Made by a program: the position numbers and the translations under genes. From NCBI GenBank assembly GCA_000827265.1, contig KN834770.1, positions 201,974-265,973 on the forward strand: a stretch of 64,000 nucleotides of DNA, in the 5' to 3' direction. Of this stretch, positions 22,331 through 34,800 are shown in pieces (position 1 is the first letter of the stretch; every line of letters starts with the position of its first letter). The notes below the pieces were generated by a model. It did not search any database and was not told the origin of the DNA. It saw nothing but the letters and a program-made list of their open reading frames with translations. Source of the stretch: Collybiopsis luxurians FD-317 M1 (Eukaryota; Basidiomycota; Agaricomycetes; Agaricales; Omphalotaceae).

Positions 22331-23290
22331 CTACGCAGAAGGTTTAGCATGTTTTGTGCGAGGTTTGATCTTCTTCCTTCTAAGAGACAAAGGCCGGTCT
22401 TTGCCCCGAAGTCTGGCGTAAACGCCACAAGCATTACACAACTGTGCACCTGTGTTACTTCTTCGCCAAACTGAAGTATTGCGTGTAAAGCAATGAGAAC
22501 ACTGCGGCCCAGTCCCTTCATGGTCAGAAATCTCCGACTCATCGTCGTGATCAGCATCGATAAGCTCTTGGGGTCGAAGTTTGTTCCTTTGCTGAAGATA
22601 AAGTCCGCAAGCGTTGCACAGCGTTCGAAGGGTCGATGGTTCACGTCGCCATAACGGAGTGGAGGTAGCGTGACAGTGCGAGCATGTTTTACCTGAATTA
22701 CTATTTGTGCCGGCCTTTGACTTGGAGGTTGAATTTGGAGCAGGGTATGACTGTATTGGGGAAGGAGATGGGGACGGGGAAGATATGGCTGACAGTGGTG
22801 AGTCGGTGTGGTGGGTAATGATGTGTTTGCTTTCCTCCTCAGGAATCCATGGACCAAAAGAGGAATCGAACTGATTAAATTCCGACCACTGCGACGGAAT
22901 TTGCGCAGCAGGCCAAATAGCTGTGTCTGAACTGTAGATAGACCGCCCTCCAAGGTCCGTCCTTCGCAAGGATGTATCGTAGGCATTTACACCTCGGTGG
23001 TACGATGAATGAGACCCCACATTATCAATAGATCCGTTTGACCACAAGGGGGTTTGCCTCTGTGGGTCGTAATGTACCGCACCATTTTGCGATGAAGAAG
23101 CTGAACCAGTTTATCTATTGTCAGTAGACGCAGATGATGGACAGATTGCGAAGGCCGAACCATGATTCCAATACTCAGTAGTTGAGTTAGATGCAGAAGA
23201 GTAACTTCGTCCTGGGTACGCGTGTGTTGTAAGATCAAGTTGCTCTCCACGCAACGCAAAAATAGTTTCACGACGAGGGCTCCCTTGCAT
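22331..23290 (-). CDS. GATA transcription factor with two zinc fingers
   Basis: Sequence-specific DNA-binding regulator. Two type-IV fingers: CSHCHATSTPLWRREPST...CNACG with an 18-residue loop and CSHCFTRNTSVWRRSNTG...CNACG with a 17-residue loop, followed by a basic tail (LRRKKIKPRTKH). The linker is short and acidic (DADHDDESEISDHEGTG). It has no cysteine-rich segment between the fingers, which argues against the iron repressor SreA/Urbs1 class. The N-terminal half is Ser/Pro-rich. The start is ATG at 23288-23290 (MQGSPRRETIF); a 60-nt intron at 23101-23160 (donor CATG|GTTCGG, branch CTGAC, acceptor GGTTCAG) removes an in-frame stop and keeps phase. Target genes are unknown. A TTAAGCGCCA element lies at 23755-23764, 465 bp upstream. 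Confidence 0.85.
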
Positions 23291-25389
23291 ATTTGAAAAA
23301 TTTTGAGTGAAAGAGAACTAGAGAACACAGCTGTTGAACATCCTAAAGACGTGAAGTAAAAAGTAGTATACTGACCGAATACTGTTAGCAAAAATTGCTA
23401 ATAGTGCGTCGTCGAGCGATTACTTGGGATAACAATTCAACAAAGCCCGCATTTTGAGCTCGGTCCTTTTAAGGGAGAAAAGGTGTTCGAGCTCAGGGTT
23501 CCTAGATAGATCTACATAAGACGACTCAAATACTTATCATCATCCCAACATTCAGAGATTTCTTCGGAGAGTGTGACGATGTGACAGACGCGCCTGGATT
23601 TCGACTACAAATTCCTTTTTGTATTAACCGACCAGACCGGGAAATCCAAGTAAGAGAAAAAACACGTTGAAGAAATGGCGTTTTGGGATCCCGTGAAAAC
23701 CATCAATATTCAACATCTGCAAAGGCTGTTTTTGTTGGCCGAAGAAAACAATACTTAAGCGCCACCTTAGTACCTAACATTGAAAAGCAGACGATCGTAA
23801 GGCAGAAAAAGCGTGCCCGATAGCGATGGTAGATATCGAGGACAATTATCCCCTCTACTACTAAAATTTACTTCAAGAACAAAGAATCCAAGTTCCTACA
23901 GCAACAAATCCGGCTTCGACATACGTACTACATAGATTCAGATCCCGAAGATTTTAGGATCTAACTAGCAGGTACGTACGGATCAGTTTCCGAGCGCTCA
24001 GAGCTATTGTGCCCTTGCCTCGAATACCGTCCAGGAAAAGTTGACAGAAGAACGAATAAAAAGTCGCTACAACACCAGCATTCCAAAGTATGAGAGTGCA
24101 ACAGCTTTTCTCCCTCCAATTCATACGCTTGCCTGGACCATCAGCGCCAAAGGGAGCTGAACGTAACTGATCCGCGCTTGATCCGCTCTGTCATGCTTTG
24201 TAAGGATGTTTTATCTCTGCTGCCGGAAACAGTTCTGGTTTGAGGTGAACCATCCCTGTATGAACTCGTATCTTTATCTGTTTATGCATTTCACTGACTA
24301 GTAGATAAGTGACTGTGTAGACAAATCCCCTCGGTTATCCTTGAATCGCACTCTTCATCACTCGAAGTCCCATACTGTTTGTGAATGTTGAAGCCTCCAT
24401 ACCATCGTTCTCACCGGGGATTGCAGAGATTTTCTTTCGATTTACATAGCGAAATAAAGAAAGAAAAACTCGTACTCACTTACAGTATTGAATACTTGCA
24501 CCCTCATGCACTGATATCCTACACTCCATGGCACAAGCGCGGCCAAAGATGCGAGACTAGTTCTCTGAGTGTTCAACGCCGTACAATTTACGGAATTGCA
24601 TCCACGTTGCGTGCATCTTATGTACATGTATATGCATATGAGAGCGTGACAACCGTTTGTATAGAACTAACCAAAAAACAATGAATTCGGCGGAATTTTA
24701 ATGTTTTACGCAAGTCCCCGACTACCGTTGTTGGACTCAATAGGAGAGCAATTTGCGGATTTGCACAACTATAATTCGCAGACCTATTACTTGCCTCTTT
24801 GCAGTGATTGATTCGAAATATAGGGAAGGCTTTGTTTGAATCGTTCCCTCATCAGCTGCGGTATGTGTAAATCTAGGCAGCGACATCACTGCGTCGAAGC
24901 ACTGTACGGCATGTACAATGTGGCTCAAAGGTGGCTATTAAATTATCATCTGAATCAAAGCGCGGTGCGAGCACAATTTCCGGGCTCGTCAATTACTCTG
25001 CACGCGACGCATGAAGGTTCTAAAGTCATTGACGGGGAAGGTTAGAAATTTATATCAAGTGCTTGCCATGCTCGTACATATCAGAATTATGTCTTCATGA
25101 TTTTGATATGTAGAGAGACAGACCGAGAAACTTGGCAGTACTTGCAGTCATATTCAAAATGAATGTGGATTTGGGTGTAATATTTATCTATCTACAGAAA
25201 TATAGGGAAAAAGATACCAATAATACAAGGCATTTACTACTAGTCTATATCATACATGACAGTCTCGGATGAAAGGCAAGGGATGCAATATGGCTACAAT
25301 TCAGTCAGCAGTGTATGCCGTAATATTTGGGTCCAGAAAATGTCTTCTCAAAGCGGCACTTGACCGTAGGGATGCAGAATTTCTCCAGA
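23291..25389. other. 2.1 kb gene-poor stretch
   Basis: No multi-exon gene or recognisable domain on either strand. Open frames (for example 24385-24684 plus and 24737-24928 minus) are short and have no supporting splice sites. No terminal repeats, transposase or reverse transcriptase fragment were seen. It could hold the long 5' region of the GATA gene or non-coding RNA. Confidence 0.5.
23755..23764 (+). promoter_or_regulatory. TTAAGCGCCA element in the GATA-gene upstream region
   Basis: Copy of the recurrent motif about 465 bp upstream of the GATA ATG, further than in other genes; it may mark the start of a long 5' UTR or be chance. Confidence 0.25.
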
Positions 25390-26515
25390 TCAGCGACGGA
25401 AGACTTTATGAAAAGTACTCGAAAGCAAAGAATATTTTATTCTTGCGGGAAGCCATCGAACAGCAGACTTTCGGGGAGAGGGCTTCTCAGCTTCTGTGGT
25501 TGGTGCGATTGGAGGTAGATAAATTGTCGCGGAAATTGTCGAAGACGAGACAGAGGAAGCCTCCAGCTCATTAAGCATCCGTTCGAGCTCGGCGTCATAG
25601 TAGAGGTGATTTCCGTCCACAGGAGAGACTTCCAAGGATTCCAGGGAAGGTCGGGGCAGCAAAGCAGTGGTACGAAGATCGTACGGGGGAAGAGAAGTGA
25701 CACAGAGCTGTTCCGGATTAATGATTGCGACGGGCGAGGTTGGGAAATTGAATGCGGCGAATCTAAGAAATCTTAGTTTTGAGAATTATATTACCAAAAG
25801 CATCCCGACATACGGTGAGGATGGAGGATTTATTTCCAAGGGAACAATTTCCCTGCGCCAATTTTGGACATAAGAGAGCCTTCTCGTTGAAGGTCTGCCT
25901 TGGTCAACATCTTCGGTTTCTCCGGCACTGCGAAAACGTAAGTGCCTCGAAATCATCTCCAGACGGAACAAATCACCCTTTGAGCGTCAAGCAAAATTCA
26001 TCATAGGCTTTTCGTTCTGAGGAGCTATATTCAGACTCCTTAGGGAGCTGATATGATTTCGTTGTCATTTCAGAGCTCTCTATATTGCGGCTTGCAGAGG
26101 AACGATTCCTGAAAGGTATTGATGAACCGGCATCAACAGAATATGCAGGGAAATGGGTCTTCATAACGAATGAGTAGGATGTTACAGAAACGAGAGGAAG
26201 CGGCAAGATTCTGCCTGGAGGTCGTGCAGCGCCGCTAGAGCGAATTGAAAGCCGCAACCAAGTTCCATGGTCCTCTTTATAAGTGTAGCTTGAAGCCTTT
26301 CCGGTGAACAATAAGGTCGAATTTGGCTGCTGTTGTAGAGAACAAAGAAAATCGTTGAATACAAGGAACAACGAGAACAAAAGGACGAATCCCCCAAAGC
26401 GGGAAGATCCGCGGAGTTAGCCGTTGATCAAAACTGTGTCACGGACTCGTTGCAACTCCGTCCCGACGTCGTTGTTCTTTCGACTAAGAACTACCCGCTT
26501 CAAGCCCGCTTCCAT
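25390..26515 (-). CDS. Hypothetical protein, multi-exon model
   Basis: I do not recognise this protein. A tentative model of about five exons starts at the ATG at 26513-26515 (MEAGLKRVVLSRKNNDVG), crosses an intron ending ACAACAG, and continues with QPNSTLLFTGKASSYTYKED, then NWRREIVPLEINPPSSP|FAAFNFPTSPVAIINPEQ across a 51-nt intron (donor GTATGT), and ends with an Asp/Glu- and Ser-rich tail (YYDAELERMLNELEASS) and a basic terminus (FHKVFRR, stop at 25390). The tail looks clearly coding; the junction near 25980-26040 (59 nt, weak donor GTCTGA) is uncertain. The only feature is a mildly amphipathic C-terminal segment; no signal peptide or confident membrane helix. Confidence 0.4.
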
Positions 26516-27429
26516 GCCAACAGGTGGAAACCCTTGTCAAGATATGAGGACGTTCTGAATAACATCAGAAAAGGTGAAGGGGGTCGGGAAGAAGCTTTTC
26601 TGTGGCACGAAACGATTTCCACGGTGCTTCTGCCGGCTTCGAACTTCTCCACGTTTAACGCCACATCTGCCGAGAGTGATGTAATTCAATTGAGTCTGAC
26701 TTTGTTTTTTGGGACCCTGGTGTAGTGGTGCTGTTGATTTCACGGGTTTCGAGGGCGAGATCGTTAGGTCTAAACTTTAAACATGATGCGCGTACCATTT
26801 GGGCCTTGGCACCTTACCATAATAAGTTTTCATCTATCTGACTTGGGCTAACCTGGAGGATATACTGAACGCAACCTGAAAAGTCGCGGCTGTAGTATCT
26901 GGTTTCTAGTTTCATCTTCCGACCAGTGACCCGTCTTGAATGATCCAACAATTTGCCCGATCATAAAATTGATTGCTGGCCAGTTCAACATTTCAAAGCT
27001 CAGGTGCAGCAGGGTACAGCTGCAAGAAGCGACGCTATCGCGCTGAATACAAGGATGAAATGTCGGACGAAACAACTAAAGTAGAAGGTATGTGACATTT
27101 TGTATTTTCTCACCTACATCATTTCTATTTTTCTGGAATCATCACCGCGAAATTTTACTGTTTTTAATTTGTATCTAATCGGTTTCCTTCTCGCATGTTT
27201 GAGTGACTCCACCTTATTTGCAGTGTAAACTTAACGTGCAGATGAAAGCCTGTAAGAGCTTGAGCTTTCACTGCATTGATCATCGAGATAAAGGTCATTC
27301 TTCTGGCGCTTTTCTTCCGAACTCATCTCTTTCGTCGAAATCCCATCTCAAGTTGAGGGAGGCATGGGCGTTGTACTTCTACATTTAAGTGAATCTATGC
27401 TTTTGTTTCGTGGCCTCAGGCAACTGCGT
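26516..27429. other. Intergenic, no gene seen
   Basis: About 910 bp between the hypothetical gene and the 3' end of the F-box/LRR-like gene. Short frames on both strands lack support. Confidence 0.5.
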
Positions 27430-29066
27430 TTAATTTTTTACGGCTCCTAGTGCCGGGTCCCCCGAATCTGGGAAAGGTCGAGTAAACCAGACCCAAAGCG
27501 GTTCTCCTATAGCAGCACGTCTTCCATATCCTTTGCCTGTATGACGACGCTTTTCGAATGCCAATTTGCGAAGAGAACTGAGCTGCTCTTGCAATATGTG
27601 GGCCCAATGGTTCATAGCTTCGTCCACAGAACCAATGTTACGAGCCGCCGCTAGATCTTCATGATAGGAATTTTCCCGCAGCTCAACCGCTAATTTGAGG
27701 GTGTGTAAGTGTTTAAATTTCCGCAGGCAAGCTACGATTTTTTCCTAGAAGCAAAACGCATCAAACCAGTGAGACAGTCAGTGGATGGAAGAGTACCATG
27801 TCCGATTCTGGCTCCTCTGTGCGGTTAAAATACTGGATTCCCTGCAACTCTAGTTCTCGGAGCCCCGGAAATATTTGATAAATGGCTTGTAGAATTTCCG
27901 GAGTGACGCACCGGCCCATTTTGATGCAAAGCTGCTCCAGGCTTGGGCGGGAAGAAGGAAGCACCGCAGCGCTACCCATCAAATCAAATAGCTGAATAAG
28001 TTTTTCGGGTTTGTGGTAGGCCAGAGTATCCCCACTGGAGAGCATATTTTCCCAGTTTGGGATGAAATCCAGTGTTAGATACCTCAAAGATAGCGGTAGT
28101 CTTTCGAAGATGCGGTCTGATAGGGATGGGTTGGAGATGACAATTGATTCGATTTGAGAGAAAGAAAACTCAAGTTGATGTGACGGAGCATTTGCAGGAA
28201 GCAGCTCGTATCTATGAGGAACAGCACCGATGATGCGCAACTTGCAGTGAACCTCGAGGACATTCAAGTTCTTCATTGTATGCACAATGGCTCCCAGTGG
28301 ATATTTTTCCGAGTCCAGCTCTAATGGTGGAAGTCCTCGAAGAATAAATGATCGAAGTTGCGGCAAGGATATGGTCTGTGAATGAAGATCCGCTAGTGGG
28401 CAGTATTCACCTGGAATCTCGAGGTACTCGAGGGTGTCGCTGCATCCTTGGAGGATGCTGGCTACACATTGCAATGATATAGCACGTTTAGACGCAGGAG
28501 CAGAGTACAACGTTGCCTGTCCGACTTGTTCGATTACAAGGCGACGAATGCTATGGAATGAGTGGAACACAGTCGACGCGTCGTGAATAAGGCAAGGCGT
28601 TGAAAGACGTAGGGAATGTAAAGATGAGCAAAAAGCCAGCGCTGCTATAAAGTTTACCGTTGGCGGCATTTTTGCAACATACACGAAAGTCACAAGGTTC
28701 GGTAACTGAGGAAGAGCTTCTGAGAGCGTTTCCGTACATGCTTTATGTTGAAGAGCCAACGGTGGTACATTAGAGGAGACAAACTCTAATGCCCTGTATC
28801 ACGGGCCATTGGGTTATATGGAGCGTTGTTCGAAATTCCTTTCAGAGCACGTACTTTATATAGGGCCATAGCGAAGGGGGAAAGAAATCCGTCTCATAAC
28901 CTTTGGGCCATTGGACGCTACTAAACATAACTGGGAGGGTGTACTGCCTCATTTGCCGCGATACTTCTGATAAACCAATGACATTCCGTATTCCTTCAGA
29001 AACAAGATACGATATTGTGTGTTCAAAGATGTCAAAGCCTAGGTCGAGCACGTTTAACGAGGGCAT
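27430..29066 (-). CDS. F-box/LRR-like protein
   Basis: Probable substrate adaptor of the Agaricomycete F-box superfamily. Exon 1 (start ATG 29064-29066) has an F-box-like opening, LNVLDLGFDIFEHTISYLVS followed by LSEVSRQMRQYTLPVMFSSV, which matches the LP..IL..I...L and C..W/R pattern only loosely. Exon 2 is a long run of irregular leucine-rich repeats (LPNLVTFVYVAKMPP, LPQLRSFILRGLPPLEL, LRELELQGIQYF). Exon 3 (about 27430-27728) adds charged helices (KIVACLRKFKHLHTLKLAVE) and ends at 27430. Joins: YIK|ALEFVSS and ESDM|EKIVACL, both in phase. The degenerate F-box leaves SCF membership unproven. Confidence 0.75.
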
Positions 29067-29212
29067 GGTCGGCGGGTCGCAACCCCAGATTACTCAGGCG
29101 CTAGTTGAGCGTCAACACTCCTTACCTTTTCACTCTCATGAAAAGCGTTTGGGTCAAATCCCGGTTCACATACTTGAATACCTTTTACTCTTTTTACCTG
29201 ACTTATCTATAT

Positions 29213-30676
29213 TTATGAAGTATCTGTATCCAATTTCGGCTTCTTCTCCGACCCAGAATCCTCACCGTCATCAGCTTTCCGCTTCGCTGACAATGCATCT
29301 ACGGTTGTCGATTCTGCTGAAGACCCCGAAGGTGCTGGGGCTTTCTTTTTTCGCACCATATTCGTTAAATCGTTCACTACAGCAGTGCTGGGAGAAGATG
29401 CGGATGGTCGAGCACCCAACTCTTTGTCCAGAGCTTGAGCAACCAAAACGGGGGCACTGGCCGCGAGAGCGTCGTTCGGAGCTGATTTCAGCTCTTCAAT
29501 CTGTGGAGTGTTCAACATTCAAAATTTCATAGATGACGTAGAACAAATACTAACCTTCGCAGCGAGATCCCCTTTCAGTCCCTTCAATTCTTTAATCTCT
29601 CCCTCGATTTGTGTCACAGACATGTTCTGAACTGCATCGTCTGCAGGCGGAGCCACGGCAGAAGCTTTTCCTTTGCCCTTTGGATCTGGTCTAGCTTCCT
29701 CCGCTTTGGCTGTCGACGGGTTCGCTTTAGCTGACTCGAGCTCTTCTAGTCGACTTTGTATGCTTTCTAAAGCTTTACCGGCATGAGTGATGGAATCAGA
29801 TAGACGGCCGGGTGTCAAATCGAGCACGATGCTGAGTTTGTAGTGGGCTTCAGCTATTTGGCGTGACGATACGGGCAGGAATCTGGTTTTGAGAGTTAGG
29901 CCGACTTCGTAATCGGTGACAGCTTGGTCAAATTTTTCTGCAGTCATCGTCAATTACCGGCAGATCTAGGAGGAATTTTGAAAGCAAATGCACCTGTCTC
30001 TAGAGACACATCCCCCAGTGTTATGTAACAGTCTGCCAGTTTGAGGGCTACAGCTTCGTTACTTGTATCCGCATCGTGCTGTTTGTCGTAGATTGCCCGC
30101 GCCAGATCTAGAACTTCCCAAGCTGCGTTAAAGTCGTCCTCGGGTTCTGCATTTTCTTCGTCGTCGTCTTCTTCTTCTTCTTCTGCAGCGGCTACTGCAT
30201 CAGCTTCAGCAACTTGTTTAGCGGCCTCGGCAAACAGGTCTACGGCAGTATCCTCTACTGCGTCTTCGGCATCGCCTGAGAATGATAGAATAGGGCCCTT
30301 GCCATTAGAGGCTGACGCTATTTCACGCGTCAGAATTGAGCAGAGTGGCACAGAGGCAGCTCATTCGTACCTTTGCTATCTTCTGGCAGTTCTTCCTCCT
30401 GCTGTTCTTTTCCGAGGACAGAACTCTGGGAAATGGCGTTCTCCAAAAGGGCCTTTCCGTAGGCAAAATATAAATCGGCGATTTCGGGAGAGTCTTCTCC
30501 TAATGAGTGGGAGCTGGAGACAAAAGACGCGTCCATGGGAGTCAGTTGAAGTAGATTGGGGAGAAAAGCGCGGCATACACGAGTTCCAAGGCGGTGGCGT
30601 AGTATTCTACTGCTTGTTCGTACTTTTTGAGTGCAAAAGCGCGTTTTGCATGTTCAATGGCAGTTTCTGATGACAT
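29213..30676 (-). CDS. NASP/Sim3/Hif1-family histone chaperone
   Basis: SHNi-TPR protein that binds H3 or H3-H4 and delivers it to chromatin or CENP-A loading machinery. TPR1 is AKRAFALKKYEQAVEYYATA leading into ALELVSHSLGEDSPEIADLYFAYGKALL after intron 1. An acidic block (AAAEEEEEDDDEEN) interrupts the TPR array, the hallmark of this family, followed by FNAAWEVLDLARAIY, KLADCYITLGDVSLET, FDQAVTDYEVGLTLK and IAEAHYKLSIVLDLTPG. A coiled segment and a basic nuclear localisation-like tail (KRKADDGEDSGSEKKPK) finish the protein. Five exons, phases checked. The start MSSETAIEH (30674-30676) is the first in-frame ATG. Confidence 0.9.
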
Positions 30677-30962
30677 TGGGGGAGCAGGAGAGTCGGCATT
30701 AGTTGTTGATGAACTTTTGAACGCGATATCAGTGATGAAAGGGAGATTGAGTGAGATGAACGCACGACATGGTTGAGAGGTGATGGAGGTGAAAGAGCAA
30801 GACGCGATCAAAAAAAGTCACGCGTTTTGTGGCTTGTTATGGTAGTACTGACCAGTCACTAGCCACATCATAACGTTAGTCTCAAAATGTCAAGGTATGT
30901 CAAAATGTCCGCAAGCATCAGATAAAAAGCCTTGAGGTTCCAAGGAACATGCTTCCGGTCCC
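30677..30962. promoter_or_regulatory. Bidirectional promoter, NASP-like / CFEM protein
   Basis: 286 bp between divergent start codons. No copy of the recurrent TTAAGCGCCCA motif is present. Confidence 0.45.
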
Positions 30963-31625
30963 ATGTTGTCTCTACTCTTGACGGCTTTCGCTCTCATCGC
31001 CACCCTAGCCTCGTCCCAGACCGTCCCACTTTGTGTTCAGGATTGCGCTATATCAGCCGCTGCATTGGCAGGATGCAGCATGTGAGTATCATCTGCGACG
31101 CTTGTTGACTGGTCCCTCTTCAACGATTTGTAGTGAAAACGCAGAATGCCTGTGCACCAATTCGGCGTACATCTCTACCGCACAGGGTTGCATTGACATC
31201 GACTGTACTACTGCTGAACAGGCAGAAGGGATTGCCTATTTCAATGTGAGCTGCGCCCGTATGTCTCTCGTTTCACTGTCCCCTTTTTTTCATTTAAATA
31301 ACCATGACTGCCAGCCTTTTTATCATCTGGAACCTCATTGCCCACCTCAACCTCCGTCGGTGCTTCTCTTGGTCTTTCTGCGACCTCAGTTGGTACTACT
31401 AGCAAAGCCGATACGACCTCTGCTGGGGCTACTCAAAATCCCGCCGCTCCTGCTGGCTCTGATACTACCCCCGCGTTAGCGACTACGAGTTCATCATCCT
31501 CTTCTGGCTCTGGCTCTAAAATCCCCGGTTTTAATGGGGCCTCAGGGAACCTTGTAACAGGAAATGATGTGTTGAAAGTTGTTGTTGTTGTTGTCGCTGC
31601 TACTGTTGTAGGAACTTTATTGTAA
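30963..31625 (+). CDS. CFEM-domain GPI-anchored surface protein
   Basis: Secreted, cell-surface protein of about 180 residues. Signal peptide MLSLLLTAFALIATLASS, then an eight-cysteine CFEM domain (CVQDCAISAALAGCS, AECLCTN, GCIDIDCTTAEQ, NVSCA); CFEM proteins can bind haem or act as adhesins and signalling receptors. A Ser/Thr/Ala-rich stalk follows, and a C-terminal hydrophobic run (VVVVVVAATVVGTLL) preceded by small residues (GASGN) fits a GPI signal. Two introns interrupt the CFEM domain region (donors at GTGAGT after AGCAT and GTATGT after GCCC), both phase-checked. I do not see the Asp used for haem binding well enough to claim haem binding. Confidence 0.88.
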
Positions 31626-31873
31626 CTGTCGTAGATGTAGATACTTTGTTGGAATCAGGGACTTTGCTGTTCATCCGTCAAAAGGGACGCCGGCGGGCCG
31701 GCTTTAGATTTCTAATTCTCATCCGGCGGTCACTGCTGGAATCGTCCTTCTCCTCTTTGGCTCAAAGGCTCTGGCTTGTACGTAGAATAGGTCGCTGTCC
31801 AATTCTTTAACTCATTTTCTTCACTCATCAATTGGCCGATGTGACCTCGGACGTGGCTAGACCACTGACCGCC

Positions 31874-34800
31874 ATGTCAAGTTACGACAAAGTAGTCAAG
31901 CTGGCTTGTAAGCCAAAGGCTGCTCCTCCAAAAGCCAAGGTTTCATCCTTAATTATCCCTCAATGTCTCCTGCTCATAGCTATCTCTCAGTATCTGGACC
32001 CAATTATTGCCGCAACCTGGTCGGATGATGGTGCAGTTCATGACGTTTGCAAAGCCCTCTCCCCACGATTCAGAGAGCCAAATTCAGTAGTGAGTATACC
32101 GTACTCGAGGCTAAACTATCTTACAGACCCTTTCCAGGTCGTTTTCAAAGCTCTAATCGTCTTACATACAATGATTCGTAATGGTGCAACGGATAACGTT
32201 TTATCTTATTTATCCTCTTCAGAGGTTCTTCGACTTTCAAATGTATCTGCAGGAAACTGGGATGGTGCGCAAAACCGTAATCTCTGACTTTTTTTTTCGT
32301 CTCAACTCTATCCAGGTTACTCCGCTCCCCAAAATCTTCAAAACTATGCTGTATACCTCGACTCTCGTATTCGTGCATACCGAGATCTAAAGCACGACGC
32401 CATCCGGGTACAAGCAGAGTCTAATCGGGATATGAGAAATTCAGCTTCTGTAGAAGAAGACAGTTACGCTCGCGGCAAGAAGGATTCCGGGCCGCAACGG
32501 AGCAAGACAATCATAGGCAGAAAATTGCGAGTAATGACCGTCGAAAAAGGATTGCTAAGAGAGACGAAAGTGGTTCATAAGATGATTGACACGCTTGTGG
32601 AATGCAGAGTACGTCTTTACGTCCACTTTGCAGATGTCCATTGCTGACACATTCGCGATCTAGTTCTATCTGGATGACCTAGAAGATGAACTCACCACCA
32701 CGGCCCTTCGAATGCTTGTCAAGGATCTTCTCATTCTTTTTCAGGCCGGAAACGAGGGTGTCATTAACGTCCTCGGTGCGTAGGGCATCTATCCTACATC
32801 ATATCTCCTTACGGTTGGCCTTTAGAGCACTATTTCGAGATGTCCCACGTCGATGCAGAGCAAGCACTCGCTATCTACAGACATTTTTGCAAACAAACGG
32901 AAAAGGTCGTCGAATACCTCGGTGTAGCGAAAAAGCTTCAAAATATCCTCAATGTACCGATTCCCAATTTGAAACACGTCCGTCTTTGGCGCTATATCGC
33001 ACGGCTACTTCCTAACATTGATGATTGTTAGGCTCCCGTCTCTCTTGCCGGCGCTCTGGAAGAGTATCTCAATGATCCTAATTTCGAACAAAATCGGATT
33101 GAATACAGGACGAATAAGGAGGCAGTTCAGAAAGGGCGAGCTAATGGTGCGACTTCAAATAAGTCCAATAAAGGTAGAGAATTTCCAAGATCCGTTATCT
33201 CGTCGATTCTAACTCGAAATATAGCCCCCTCTCCAGCGCCGCCTTTGCCTATTAATACTCCTAATAGTGCCCCAGCGCCTTCGACTCAGACCCAAACGAA
33301 ATCTGAGCCGAACAAAGCAGTTGTCGATTTCTTTTCGGGAATTGAGCAGGAGCAGCCCAATATGTTCAATCCGCAAACTAACAGGTACTTACTCTCCTAA
33401 ACGTATATTAAATTCCGACTTATTCCCGTAATAAAAAAAAGTCCTAATACAGCTTACTTTCAACAACAAGGAGCTGTCAATCCCTTTGTGCAAATGGGCA
33501 TGGCTCCCCAGTTTGGCCAGACTCAGATGCAACCGCAGCCTACAGGATTTATTGCACCTCAGCAAACTGCCTTCCCTTCTGCTCCCAACCCATTCGGTAT
33601 GATGCAGCAGCAGCAGCAGCAAGCCCCGCAACAACCTCCTTCTCACTTACGATTACAACCTCAAACCACTGGGCATCGGCCATTTTCCTCCTTCCTTCCT
33701 CCGCAGGCGACTGGTATGCCTGGAGGGCAACTACAGACTGGGTTTTTGCAGCCTCAAGCAACAGGTGCAAATCCGTTCCGCCAGAGTATGTTGATGCCGC
33801 AAACTACTGGGATGGCAATGTTCGGTGTTGGTGGCGGTGGCGGTATGCAGCCGCAGCAGCAATTCCAACAACCACAATCAGCTCCTTCCGGGGCTCCCAA
33901 TAGTTTCCCTGCTCTAAATGGAACTCCAAATCTACAAAGCTCGTCGCTTGGATCCACGGCGTTCGCTCCTATTCCTACGATGTCAGGGCCATTTTCTCAA
34001 CAAGCCTCTTCTGCTTCGGCAATGAACGTTCCTGCACGTCCTGCGTCGACTCCACTAACGGCATTAGGCCCGACGCAGAGCTCTACTGCTACATCCCCTC
34101 CTGTTGCACAACCAGTCAAGACACATCAAACTGGAACAAGGAATCCATTTGGGCCTATAATAACGCCTGCACCGCCTGTTCCTAAACAACCGACATTGAT
34201 GGAGTTGGCAATGGGAATAGGGAACCAGAATCAGAATGCGACTGGAGCTGGGCAGTCTCAGCAGCCGCAGCAGCAGTCTCAGGGAGCCCCGCAACTTCCC
34301 CAACAAACAGGCTTCGGAAACTTTTCTTTCAACTTGAGCGCTCTCAATCCTGGAGCGTCAGACATGTCCGGTATTGCGTCCTCTTTTGCTTCTCAAAAGG
34401 CAGAAAACGCACCGGCATCTACTCAATCTACCTTTTCGCCATCTTTTACTTCGGGTCCTCTGAGTTCTCAAAACACATCGACGACAACTTCAGGTTCTGC
34501 TTTCTCCGATTCATTGTTTTCTTCTTCCTTGTCGACACAACCAACGGGGGCAACCACCACCTCCTCCACCCCCTCCATCTCATTGACCGGCGCTGCTCCG
34601 TTGAAGAGTCAGGCAACTGGTTTTGGTGGGCTGAAACCGTTCAAACCGTCATCGTCATTTGGTGCATCGCTATTGGAATCCCTTCCGCCTATACCTGGAT
34701 CTTCTCCTGCTACGCCTGCGGTTACGGGGTCGCCATCGACGTCTCCTTTAGGCGGTCTTGGAACAAACGGACTCGGCAGCTCTGTAACAGGGCTACCCAA

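Noticed and set aside
24385..24684. Plus-strand frame of 99 codons in the gene-poor gap
   Set aside because: No domain or splice signals, and a similar-length antisense frame exists; likely chance.
29150..29185. GTCAAATCCCGGTTCACAT, tRNA-like on either strand
   Set aside because: Does not form T and acceptor stems; it lies between two protein genes without an A box.
33600..33640. CAG repeat (poly-Gln) in AP180 as an unstable repeat
   Set aside because: Only about seven codons with other Gln-rich context; ordinary for endocytic adaptors.
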